NCBI GenBank assembly: GCA_030427505.1
Contig: JAUICH010000010.1
Location: 120,896-184,895, forward strand
Reading direction: 5' to 3'
DNA from: Verrucomicrobiia bacterium
GTDB lineage: Bacteria > Verrucomicrobiota > Verrucomicrobiia > Verrucomicrobiales > DEV007
DNA length: 64,000 nt
Part shown: one piece after another, positions 6,503 through 15,184 of the stretch
Numbering within the stretch: position 1 is the first letter of the stretch
How the letters are laid out: every line of letters starts with the position of its first letter
Position numbers and translations under genes: made by a program
Notes under the pieces: generated by a model
Database searches by the model: none
Seen by the model: the letters and a program-made list of their open reading frames with translations, nothing else
Told to the model about the DNA's origin: nothing

Positions 6503-8225
6503 GGCGCAGGTCCGCCAATGGACGCCCGTGGGAACAAGGCTAGGATGCTCTATCAACTCATCCGCCCTTAGATCAAACCACCCCGATCCAAGCCGCCGCC
6601 GTTTCCTGAAAGGTGCCGCCGGAATCGCCACGGCCGGTTGTGTGCCCATCCCTCAATGGCTTCACGCCGCTGAGCCGGACGCGCCGTTCCCTTTGCCGCG
6701 CGTCCTCTTTTCCAACGACACCACGAACATTATGTCTTGCGTCAGTCCGTGGCGGAACCCCAAGGACGGCCTGACGGACGAACACCTGCGCCAGACCATC
6801 CGCGAAGCCGCGGGGGTGGATGCGCACCTGCTTCAGCCCGGCCTGGGGTGGATTCCCTGGTGGGATTCGAAAATCTACTCACCCAGGGACCACTACGAGA
6901 CTTTCCTGGGTGAGTTCGGGATCAAAAAACCGAACGCTGTGGGCCGCTATCTCCTGGGAGGAGGGGACCTCGTCCGGACCTTGGAAGCTGAGTGTCAGGC
7001 GCAAGGAGTTCTGCCGTTTGTCTCCTTTCGGCTGAACGACGGCCACCACACGCGCGGGCTGAAGAAAGCCCTCGAGACGGGAATACCGGACCAGGGGATG
7101 TCCCGACATTATTGGGAAAATCTGGATAAATACCGTATTGGCAATGATTTAAGTGAGTGGGATGAAGCCGTTTTCGACTGGGCCATTCCTGAAGTTCGCG
7201 ACCACAAGGCCGCCCTGATTGAGGAACTCTGCGCCACCCACGGTTTCGCGGGATTGGAGTTGGACTTCCTCCGCCACTGGGTGCGCTTTTCGGCGGAACG
7301 CACCCCTCCGGAACAGCGGCGGGAAATCACGACCGCCTTCGTCCGGGGAATTCGCGAATTCCTGGATAAACATCCCTACCAGGGCCGTCGCCGCTGGCTG
7401 GGCGTCCGTGTTCCGGCCTGCCTGGACATTCACGAAGACCAGGGAATCTACCTGAAGGCGCTGACGGAGGAGGCCGGCGTGGACTTCGTGAATCTCTCCT
7501 ACAGCTACTTCACTTGGCAGGACGATGCCGTGGCACGCGTTCGGCGGATTGTGCCCCCGGAAACGGCGGTCTATGTGGAAATGACCCACACCACCCTGAC
7601 GGGGAAAGCTCTTTCCGGGAGCGGCACGCAGCCCTTTCTGCGCACCACGGATCAGCAGTTTTACACCACCGCGCACCTGGCTTACGAGCAGGGCGCGACG
7701 GGGGTGAGCCTGTTCAACTTCGCCTACTATCGCGAACACAGCACGCCAGAGATCGGCCCCTTCCACGAACCGCCGTTCCATGTCTTACCGCACTTGAAGG
7801 ACCGCGATTTCCTGGCCCGCCAGGCCCAGTGGTATTTCCTTTCCGAAGGCCGGAACGATCCCGTGCTCGGCACGAAGAAACCCCTTCCGGTGCTGATCAA
7901 GCGAAACGAACTCCAGGAGTTCCGCCTGCGCTGCGCTCCCACCGCTCACCAGATTCAGGACGGCCTGCTCCGCTTCCGTTCCAGCGAAAACATTGCCGAC
8001 CGGGAACTGGAAATACGCTTGAATGGCACCCCCCTGAAACCCGCGCCCTTCGTCGCCAAGCCCCTGGATCATCCCTACGAGGTCTGGCTGGGTGAACCGG
8101 AAGAGTTCGCCTGTTTCCACGCCCCCCGTGCCCTGGTGAAGGCGGGAGAAAACGAGATCGAGTTCCTCCTGAAGAAAGGTATCCGGGTGAAGCTCATCTA
8201 CCTGGACCTGACGCTTCCGGTCTGA
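6489..8225 (+). CDS. Tat-exported protein, possible TIM-barrel glycosidase-like
   Basis: The frame has 578 codons from GTG 6489. That start lies inside repeat copy E, so an in-frame GTG at 6528 is equally possible. The N-terminal region carries a twin-arginine motif, SRRRFLKGAAGIATAG, so the folded protein should be exported through Tat. The body contains aromatic and acidic segments typical of carbohydrate-active barrels: PWRNPKDGLTDE, QPGLGWIPWWDSKIY, SFRLNDGHHTRG, GLELDFLRHWVRF and TAVYVEMTHTT. The C-terminal ~100 residues (IADRELEIRLNGTPL onward) look like a beta-sandwich. I cannot assign a CAZy family. A role in polysaccharide breakdown is inference from these features and the sulfatase-rich context. 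Confidence 0.6.
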   Translation: MFRLLAQVRQWTPVGTRLGCSINSSALRSNHPDPSRRRFLKGAAGIATAGCVPIPQWLHAAEPDAPFPLPRVLFSNDTTNIMSCVSPWRNPKDGLTDEHLRQTIREAAGVDAHLLQPGLGWIPWWDSKIYSPRDHYETFLGEFGIKKPNAVGRYLLGGGDLVRTLEAECQAQGVLPFVSFRLNDGHHTRGLKKALETGIPDQGMSRHYWENLDKYRIGNDLSEWDEAVFDWAIPEVRDHKAALIEELCATHGFAGLELDFLRHWVRFSAERTPPEQRREITTAFVRGIREFLDKHPYQGRRRWLGVRVPACLDIHEDQGIYLKALTEEAGVDFVNLSYSYFTWQDDAVARVRRIVPPETAVYVEMTHTTLTGKALSGSGTQPFLRTTDQQFYTTAHLAYEQGATGVSLFNFAYYREHSTPEIGPFHEPPFHVLPHLKDRDFLARQAQWYFLSEGRNDPVLGTKKPLPVLIKRNELQEFRLRCAPTAHQIQDGLLRFRSSENIADRELEIRLNGTPLKPAPFVAKPLDHPYEVWLGEPEEFACFHAPRALVKAGENEIEFLLKKGIRVKLIYLDLTLPV

Positions 8226-8686
8226 CTCCGGGCTCTGAGTGTGGTGCTGGGATGCTTTGCGGAAACCGCCACCAGGAGGCGAAGCCTCTATTGATCGCGG
8301 GGATTCTTCCTGAGCTATTCTCGCAGTTCAAATAACTAGAAAAGTAAGCCCCATTGGGTCGTAGGGGCCGTTTAGTCCCTGACTGTCCATGGAAGCTTCG
8401 CGTCCCCGTGCGCGTTGAGATTCAGGAAGACTTCGTGAGAAGCGAAGCTGGCACCACCGAATCGAAATGAAATGTGGGCAATAAGTCCGGCGCGGGCCGC
8501 CGCTTTGGGGATGGCCGCCGGAGGCGTGGTGGGGGCGCCAGACGTTCGCTTTCCTTCTCATCGCACACTTGTCCAAAAGCTCATTTCCCTTCAAAACTTC
8601 CATCCAACCCCCAATCTCCGACACCCCCCGAAAGTGGTACTCCCAAAAACGTGCGTTCCACGGGCACTTACGCTTAATGTTTCACC
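8226..8686 (+). other. Intergenic region, no gene seen
   Basis: In 461 bp I see no supported coding sequence, RNA gene or repeat. A weak inverted pair, AGCTTCGC near 8395 and GCGAAGCT near 8438, is present. The region should contain the promoter of the PSCyt gene at 8687. Confidence 0.4.
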
Positions 8687-11600
8687 ATGACCGGAACGTC
8701 CGACCCCCGATCGCTGAATCGTTTCCTGAACGCCGCTGGGCTTGCCGCTGCTTTCTTGACGGTGGCCAGTAGCCCGAGCGTGTTCGCCAAAACACCCGCC
8801 CCGGAGAAAGCCACCGAAGACGATGTCGTCCTGGAATGGCACTTCGATGGCGCCAAGGAACCCGGCGAATGGCAGGGCAAGGCCAAGCTGTCCGATCCAG
8901 ATGCCGCTGGTCCACGCACGCCGCGTTACCCGGACTTCGATGACAAGAACCTGGCCGCTTTCTTTCCAGGAAAAGACGCCCTCCTCTTGGTGAAGGATCA
9001 GGAAAAGGGTGGGGACACCAACATCCGTTTCGGGCTGGGCGAGTCCCTGACCATGGAAGCCTGGGTGAAGGTGAAGTCCATCAGCCGCGGCGCGCAGGCT
9101 TACCTGGTGGGGAAGGGCCGTCACGGAGCGCTGGGTGAAAACCTGGGCGAGATGAATCAGAACTACGCCATGCGGCTGAAAGGCGCGGACGGTGGAGCGC
9201 AGTTGGGCTTTCTCTTTACCAGCGAAGACGCCGCCAACGGGAATAAGCGAAATTGGCACCGCTGGTGGAGCAAGGACCTGGTTCCGGGGTCCGGCTGGCA
9301 CCACGTGGCGGTGGTCTATACCTTTGGCCAAGCCGAAAGTTTGCGCGCTTACATTGATGGGAAGCCCACGGACGGCACCTGGGACATGGGCGGGAAGACT
9401 TCGCTGCCGCCTGTCACGGACGCTGACGACCTCGTCATTGGGACCGGTTACAAGCGTAACACTGGCGAATCGTTTTCCGGCTGGATGGACAGCCTGACCA
9501 TCCATCGCAAGGCTCTCGCGCCCGCCATCCTGGAGGCCCGCTACGCCTACGTGCCGCCGCCGCCGCCGGTCACCCGCGAAATGCTGGTGGACGGCAAGGT
9601 TCTCATGCAGATCAGCGAAAAGGGCGTGCCCGAGGCGAATGGCTGGCCGGAGGAACCGGAAGTCACGGAGACCTACCAGGAGGACGTTTTCGGCTTCTTC
9701 GAGTGGCCGCAGAAATACGTCTCCACCGGTGTGCGGGCGGATCGTTCGAACCCCAGCCTCGTGCGGGCTTCCGCCATGGTGGAAATGCCGAAGGGTAAAC
9801 ACCGCCTGCTGCTCCGCAGCCGCGGCGCGTGCAAGTTGTTTATCGATGGAGAACTCGTGCTGGAGAATCCGTTCCCCAGTGGCGATACCGGTGGCCACGG
9901 CCACGTCTCCGAGCAGGACGAATACCTGGACCTCGGCCCCGACTTCCGCTTCGCGCCTCCGGGAAACCGGGAGGCCTGGTGCGAGTTCGAATGCAAAGAG
10001 GGCGGCCCGCGTTTCGTGATCCTCGAAACGATGGTGGGCGGCATCGCTGGGAAGAGTAAGCGGCGTCCCGAGTTTGGGGAAACCGTGGTGGCGCTTTCTC
10101 CCCAGGGCAGTGAATCCTGGACGCTCCTTTCTCCTGGCGGCCGCCAGGTGCCGTACACCGATGCCGGATGGGCCGCCTATGAAGCGGAGCGCCGCGACTG
10201 GCTGGCGGAGGTGAATGCCCAGGCGCGCGCCGAAAAACGGGGCGAACACGCCGCTTACTGGGCCAAGCGCCGGGACACTGCGGAAGAGTGGCTCGCCACG
10301 GTCGAGAAAGGGCAAGTGCCCAAGCTGCCGGAAGGCTACCCCGCCAACAACGAGATCGACCACTTCATCGGCGCCAGGATCGCCGCCGTGGCGGAGGAAA
10401 CCCGTCTCGCCCAGGAGGGCTCGGTGAACTATTTTGAAGACGTCAAACCGCTACTGAAAGCCAAGTGCTATGACTGCCACCAGGGCGGCAAGGCGAAGGG
10501 TGACCTGCGCCTGGACATCCATGAACTAGCCCTCCAGGGCGGCGAGTCCGATGGCCCGGCCATCGTTCCCGGTGACGCGGACGCCAGCGCGCTGATCTTC
10601 CGCATCGGCGAAGACGCGGGCAACGACATCATGCCGCCGAAAGGGGAACCCCTGTCCGCCAAGGAAGTGGCCCTTCTTACGAAGTGGATCGAAGAAGGCG
10701 CCGCCTGGCCACAGTTCAACGTGGAGAACCTGGAACTCACTCCGCTCAGCGGCGACCTGGCGTTCCTCCGCCGTGTGACGCTGGACACCGTGGGCGTCGC
10801 TCCCTCTGAAGAGGAAATTGCCGCCTTCCTCAAAGACTCTCCGGAAACCCGCCGGGCCCAGGTGATTGACCGCCTGCTGGCCGATCCCCGTTGGGCGGAC
10901 CAGTGGATGGGCTACTGGCAGGATGTGCTGGCGGAGAACCCGAACATCATCAACCCCACCTTGAACAACACCGGCCCCTTCCGCTGGTGGATCCACGAGT
11001 CTCTCCTGGATAATAAGCCAGCGGACCTTTTCGTAACGGAACTCATCCGCATGGAAGGCAGCGAACGCTTTGGCGGCCCAGCTGGTTTTGGCACGGCTTC
11101 CCAGAATGATGTGCCCATGGCGGCCAAGGGCATCATCGTCAGTTCCGCCTTCCTGGGCGTGGAAATGAAGTGCGCCCGCTGCCATGACGCGCCGTCCAAC
11201 GTTTCGAAGCAGGAAGACCTTTTCCAGCTCGCGGCCATGCTGAAGGAAGACTCCATCGACGTGCCCACCACCAGCAGCGTGCCGATGGACAAGATTCACG
11301 CCGAAGGGCGGAAGCCACTTATCGAAGTCACCCTCCAGCCCGGCGCCAAGGTGGAGCCCGCCTGGCCTTTCGAGCGCTATTGCGAAGAGTCCGTCGGACA
11401 CGCCTTGGCGGAGAATCCGGACGACCCGCGTGATCTGCTGGCGGCTCTCATCACCGCGCCGCAGAACGAGCGTTTCTCCCAGGTCATGGTGAACCGTGTC
11501 TGGCAGCGCCTCATGGGACGGGGACTGGTGGACAACCTGTCCGACTGGGAAAAGGGCGAGTTGTCCCACCCCGATCTACTCCGCTGGCTCGGGCATCAAC

Positions 11601-12454
11601 TCGTCGCCTCCGGGTATGACCTGAAGGCCGTGGCGCGGCTGATCCTGAACTCGCACGCCTATCAGCGTGCCATCGATCCCGCCTTGCCCACCTCCAGTCC
11701 GCTCTTCACGTCACCGGCGCCGCGCCGCCTCAGCGCGGAGCAGATCGTGGACTCTCTCTTCAGCGCCACCGGCAAACCCTTCCATGTGGAGGAAGTCAGC
11801 CTGGACATCGACAGCGTCCGCACGATGAGCAATTCCATCACCTTGGGCAAACCTCGCCGCGCCTGGATGCTGGCCTCCACGTCGAACGAGCGCGACCGGC
11901 CCAGCCTCTCGCTGCCACGCATTCAGGCCGTGTCCAGTGTCATGCAGACCTTTGGCTGGCGCGGGGCCCGGCAGGACCCGGTCAGCATACGTGACACGGA
12001 CTCGAACGTCCTTCAGCCCGCCATCCTGGCCAATGGCGTTATGGGCACCTGGCTTACCCGCCTGAGCGACGACCACGGCGTCACCGCGCTCGCGTTGGAG
12101 GACCAGCCAGTGGATCAACTGGTGGACCGTCTTTTCGTGCGCCTGCTCACCCGGCATCCTTTGCCGGAAGAAAAGGCCCGTTACATCAGCCTGCTATCGC
12201 CTGGCTACGAGACGCGCATCGTCCCCGAAGCCGAGCGCCAGACACAGTCCGAAGATGGCCCCCGCCGTCCCGTGCGCTACACCAGCTGGTCCAATCACCT
12301 GGATGGCGAGGCCAATCTCCTGGCCCAGGAAAAAGAAGCCGAAGCCCGCGCGGGCGATCCGCCCACGGCGGCCCTCACGGAAGACTGGCGCATTCGCCTG
12401 GAGGACATTCTCTGGGCCATGTTGAATGCGCCGGAGTGGATCTACACGCCCTGA
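8687..12454 (+). CDS. Secreted LamG + PSCyt1 + DUF1549 + DUF1553 protein (paralog 1)
   Basis: The product has 1,255 residues and an N-terminal signal peptide ending near SVFA. Residues ~45-290 form a LamG/ConA-like domain (SLTMEAWVKVKSI, GWHHVAVVYTFG, RAYIDGKPTDG). A further beta-rich segment follows to ~550. PSCyt1 (planctomycete cytochrome c) has a CxxCH heme site at Cys594-Cys597-His598 and Met649 in IMPPKG as a possible axial ligand. DUF1549 follows (FLRRVTLDTVG), with a second CxxCH at 829-833 (CARCH), then DUF1553 (VNRVWQRLMGRG). Function is not established for the family. The linked DUF1501 gene at 12518 and the domains suggest an extracytoplasmic complex acting on sugars. It is a paralog of 37216-40926. 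Confidence 0.88.
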   Translation: MTGTSDPRSLNRFLNAAGLAAAFLTVASSPSVFAKTPAPEKATEDDVVLEWHFDGAKEPGEWQGKAKLSDPDAAGPRTPRYPDFDDKNLAAFFPGKDALLLVKDQEKGGDTNIRFGLGESLTMEAWVKVKSISRGAQAYLVGKGRHGALGENLGEMNQNYAMRLKGADGGAQLGFLFTSEDAANGNKRNWHRWWSKDLVPGSGWHHVAVVYTFGQAESLRAYIDGKPTDGTWDMGGKTSLPPVTDADDLVIGTGYKRNTGESFSGWMDSLTIHRKALAPAILEARYAYVPPPPPVTREMLVDGKVLMQISEKGVPEANGWPEEPEVTETYQEDVFGFFEWPQKYVSTGVRADRSNPSLVRASAMVEMPKGKHRLLLRSRGACKLFIDGELVLENPFPSGDTGGHGHVSEQDEYLDLGPDFRFAPPGNREAWCEFECKEGGPRFVILETMVGGIAGKSKRRPEFGETVVALSPQGSESWTLLSPGGRQVPYTDAGWAAYEAERRDWLAEVNAQARAEKRGEHAAYWAKRRDTAEEWLATVEKGQVPKLPEGYPANNEIDHFIGARIAAVAEETRLAQEGSVNYFEDVKPLLKAKCYDCHQGGKAKGDLRLDIHELALQGGESDGPAIVPGDADASALIFRIGEDAGNDIMPPKGEPLSAKEVALLTKWIEEGAAWPQFNVENLELTPLSGDLAFLRRVTLDTVGVAPSEEEIAAFLKDSPETRRAQVIDRLLADPRWADQWMGYWQDVLAENPNIINPTLNNTGPFRWWIHESLLDNKPADLFVTELIRMEGSERFGGPAGFGTASQNDVPMAAKGIIVSSAFLGVEMKCARCHDAPSNVSKQEDLFQLAAMLKEDSIDVPTTSSVPMDKIHAEGRKPLIEVTLQPGAKVEPAWPFERYCEESVGHALAENPDDPRDLLAALITAPQNERFSQVMVNRVWQRLMGRGLVDNLSDWEKGELSHPDLLRWLGHQLVASGYDLKAVARLILNSHAYQRAIDPALPTSSPLFTSPAPRRLSAEQIVDSLFSATGKPFHVEEVSLDIDSVRTMSNSITLGKPRRAWMLASTSNERDRPSLSLPRIQAVSSVMQTFGWRGARQDPVSIRDTDSNVLQPAILANGVMGTWLTRLSDDHGVTALALEDQPVDQLVDRLFVRLLTRHPLPEEKARYISLLSPGYETRIVPEAERQTQSEDGPRRPVRYTSWSNHLDGEANLLAQEKEAEARAGDPPTAALTEDWRIRLEDILWAMLNAPEWIYTP

Positions 12455-12517
12455 AGTTTATTAGTTTTCGTTTTTCTCAATTACCGACCATCAAACCCTC
12501 AAACCTTTCCGTAATTT

Positions 12518-13804
12518 ATGAACCGGAGAAACTTCCTCAAACACACCGGAATCCTCGGCGCGGGCGCCGCGCTGGGCGCGCCATCCAGCCTGCTCGCTTC
12601 CAACCCCGCCGCCATCATGCCGAAGGGCAAGGCCGAACACTGCATCTTCATCTGGCTGGGTGGGGGAATGGCTCAGATCGACACCTTTGATCCCAAGAAG
12701 AAAGGTAACTCAAAAGTCTCTCCCAAGGTCTCCGGTTCGGAATACGGCTTGGTCGATACTGCCGTGCCGGGCGTGCAGTTCTGCGAGCACTTGGGCCGCA
12801 CTGCAAAAATGGCGGAACGGCTGACCGTGGTGCGTTCGGTGAATCACCACATCATCGACGAGCACGCCTTCGCGACGAATCTCGTCCACACCGGCCGCAT
12901 GATCAGCGGCAGCGTCACTTACCCCTCCATCGGTTCCATCGTGGCTCACGAGCGCGGCGCCGCCAGTTCCGATGTGCCCGCCTACATGCTCATCGGCTAT
13001 CCGAATGTCAGCCGGGGCCCCGGTTTCCTCGGCGCGAAAAGCGGCTTCGTTTACCTGACGGATACGGAGAGCGGCCCGGCCGGCTTCTCCCGGCCCGCGG
13101 ATGTCGATCCCGCCCGTGCCGCCCGGCGTCAGGCCCTTCTGGAACCGTTGGCGGATCACGTCCAGAACGAATCCGTTGTCGCCCAGTACCGCACCGCCCA
13201 GGAAGAGGCCCTCCGTCTCGCCGGTCCGGAGTTCATGCGCCATTTCCGCCTGAAAGACGAATCCGCCGATCTGCGCAACGCCTACGGCGGAGAGTTCGGC
13301 CAGCGCTGTCTCCTGGCCCGCCGCCTGGTCCAGGCCGGCGTCCGCTTCATTGAGGTTTCGCACAACCTGAACTTCATCAACGGCACCGGCTGGGACACCC
13401 ACAACGAAGGGCAACAGAACCAGCACATTCTGATCAAGGAACTGGACATCGCGCTCTCCGCGCTGATCGCTGACTTGGAAAACCAGGGCATCCTGGACAA
13501 GACTCTCATCGCCATCGGAACCGAGTTCGGCCGGCCCGCCAGCTACGACGGCCGCGGGGGACGCGGTCACCAGGGCACCTGCTTTAGCCTCGTCCTCGCG
13601 GGCGGCGGCCTAAACCACTGTGGCGCCTACGGTCAAACCGACGAACTGAGCAAGGAAATCCTGGAGAAACCTGTGTCCATCCCGGACTTCCACGCCACGA
13701 TTCACGCGGCGCTTGGTATCAATCCCGCCAAGGAACTTCTCGACGGCTCTCGTCCGGTACCGATCACGGATGGTGGGAAGCCGATCGCTGCGTTGTTTTC
13801 TTAA
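12518..13804 (+). CDS. DUF1501 protein with Tat signal (pair of paralog 1)
   Basis: The product has 428 residues. The twin-arginine signal is [20 protein letters not shown]. The body matches DUF1501, a family with an alkaline-phosphatase/sulfatase-like fold: [20 protein letters not shown] near the start, [43 protein letters not shown] and [19 protein letters not shown]. Metal-type residues (Asp, His) are kept, although the usual nucleophile site is not clear to me. It begins 63 bp after the PSCyt gene, so the two are probably one transcript. Close similarity to 40949-42244 shows that the whole pair was duplicated. Confidence 0.9.
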   Translation: MNRRNFLKHTGILGAGAALGAPSSLLASNPAAIMPKGKAEHCIFIWLGGGMAQIDTFDPKKKGNSKVSPKVSGSEYGLVDTAVPGVQFCEHLGRTAKMAERLTVVRSVNHHIIDEHAFATNLVHTGRMISGSVTYPSIGSIVAHERGAASSDVPAYMLIGYPNVSRGPGFLGAKSGFVYLTDTESGPAGFSRPADVDPARAARRQALLEPLADHVQNESVVAQYRTAQEEALRLAGPEFMRHFRLKDESADLRNAYGGEFGQRCLLARRLVQAGVRFIEVSHNLNFINGTGWDTHNEGQQNQHILIKELDIALSALIADLENQGILDKTLIAIGTEFGRPASYDGRGGRGHQGTCFSLVLAGGGLNHCGAYGQTDELSKEILEKPVSIPDFHATIHAALGINPAKELLDGSRPVPITDGGKPIAALFS

Positions 13805-14242
13805 AGACCCGGCCGATGGATCTCCTCTTTCACCGAGAGGAAGGAAAACTAAAATGGGGCGGAAGACTTCCGTTCCGGCACGAATGGGAAAGGCTGCTGG
13901 CGATTTCCGGGACATCTCGGAGTCCGGCGGCCTTTTTCGCTTTCTGGTTCGGAGAGGGGAGGTGGAATTTGCCCAGTTGCTGAGGCTGCCTTCGGCACCG
14001 ACGCGGAGGAAAGGGCAAAGCCGTTTCCGTGGGCCATGGGGTTGGCCAGCTGTTTGGGATGAGAATGAGATGCGGGCGGATTCGCCTTAGCCTTTCTGAC
14101 TGTCTAAGAAAGAATTTTTCTTGACTTGGCTGAACTGAGAAAGGTAGAAGGCTGGGGAGGGCGCTTTGGTGGCTTTGTCAGGAAATCCCGTTCTGCGTAA
14201 AGCCGCGATTCGCGGAGATCTGAAAGAATTAGGTCACAAGAA
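13805..14242 (+). other. Intergenic region, no gene seen
   Basis: This is 438 bp between the DUF1501 gene and the EVE gene. A small hairpin (TCCTCT / AGAGGA near 13820) lies just after the DUF1501 stop, without a clear T-run, and may be a weak terminator. Short frames on both strands have no family features. Confidence 0.4.
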
Positions 14243-14647
14243 ATGAACTATTGGATTTTTCAGTCGAAACCCGAGAAGTATGATCTCAGGGATCCCGCGA
14301 ATCTAGTGCCGGGCAAGACAGACACTTGGAAGGCATCACGGTATCGGGCCAAGATGGCGGAGGGTGATCTGGTCTTTTTCTGGATGAGCGGCGGGCCGGA
14401 GATCCGGGGAATTTACGGCTGGGGATACATCCTTTCGGCGCCGAAACCTGAAGGAGGCTCTCATGGCGTGGAAGTGAAGTATGACACGCGGCTGAAAAGC
14501 CATGTGCCAGTCAGCAAAGTGAAAGAGCTGAAACTGGCGGAATACATGATGATCCTCAACATTCCGGTGGGGACCAACTTCATTCTCACGAAAAAGGAGG
14601 CCGAGGCGATTTCGAGTCTGATGCCCACCACCGAACGCCCTCTCTAG
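14243..14647 (+). CDS. EVE domain-containing protein
   Basis: The product has 134 residues, almost entirely one EVE domain. It shows MNYWIFQSKPEKYDL at the start, then TWKASRYRAKMAEGDLVFFW, then IRGIYGWGYILSAP. EVE domains are PUA-like and bind modified bases in DNA or RNA, which is family knowledge. They are often found with restriction or other defence proteins. The next gene starts 11 bp downstream on the same strand and encodes a two-helix membrane protein, so the pair is probably co-transcribed. Confidence 0.85.
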   Translation: MNYWIFQSKPEKYDLRDPANLVPGKTDTWKASRYRAKMAEGDLVFFWMSGGPEIRGIYGWGYILSAPKPEGGSHGVEVKYDTRLKSHVPVSKVKELKLAEYMMILNIPVGTNFILTKKEAEAISSLMPTTERPL

Positions 14648-14658
14648 CCCTGAGAAAA

Positions 14659-15144
14659 ATGGATAGGGAAGGTATAATCGCATTGGTAACCAAACCGCTG
14701 GGTTTCTTCACGCTATCGGCGCTGATTATTGAAGCCTCGATCCTTGCCGTCGTCGGACTTTCCGATGTTTCCGAGGGAACCAAGTTCGGCCTGCTGATGG
14801 CCGCGCTCGCGGTCTTGGTGATCTTGATTTTCGTGGTGGCGCTGCTTGCCTACTTTAGGAAGGGCGCGTTGGGGGAGGAGCAGGTGGCCGTGGACTCACT
14901 CTGCTATTCTCTGGGAACGGAGATTTTCTTCGCGGTGGATGGCTACATCCAAAACTCGGAGGACGAAGCCGAGCGGATTGAGGCCTACCAAGCTCTGATT
15001 CAGGCTATTGAATCTCCCTCTGACAAAGCCAACCGGGAGATACGGGCGGCATTGGCGGAGGTCATTATCGAAAAAATCGTCACGACGAGTAGGGGAACGA
15101 TCACGCTCGAAATGTTGTCTCCGTCATCTGCGCGGGAGGGGTGA
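14659..15144 (+). CDS. Two-transmembrane-helix protein paired with EVE gene
   Basis: The product has 161 residues. Two hydrophobic helices lie at about residues 14-34 and 43-67 (FGLLMAALAVLVILIFVVAL). They are followed by a charged, mostly helical domain of about 90 residues (GEEQVAVDSLCYSLGTEIFF, then IQNSEDEAERIEAYQALIQA). The N-terminus has no cleavable signal. No family is recognised. The topology of two helices and a short soluble tail resembles small membrane effectors found next to nucleic-acid sensors, and the tight spacing after the EVE gene supports joint function. That reading is inference. Confidence 0.65.
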   Translation: MDREGIIALVTKPLGFFTLSALIIEASILAVVGLSDVSEGTKFGLLMAALAVLVILIFVVALLAYFRKGALGEEQVAVDSLCYSLGTEIFFAVDGYIQNSEDEAERIEAYQALIQAIESPSDKANREIRAALAEVIIEKIVTTSRGTITLEMLSPSSAREG

Positions 15145-15184
15145 GGGCCTGGCTTGCCACATGACCCTTGTGAGGGACGGGAAA

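Noticed and set aside
5784..6537. Several open frames on both strands
   Set aside because: The same peptide strings recur at 244-bp spacing, so they are translations of repeat DNA.
8591..10363. 590-codon open frame on the minus strand
   Set aside because: It is antisense to the LamG part of a well-supported PSCyt gene and shows no domain; GC-rich third-position bias makes such shadows common.
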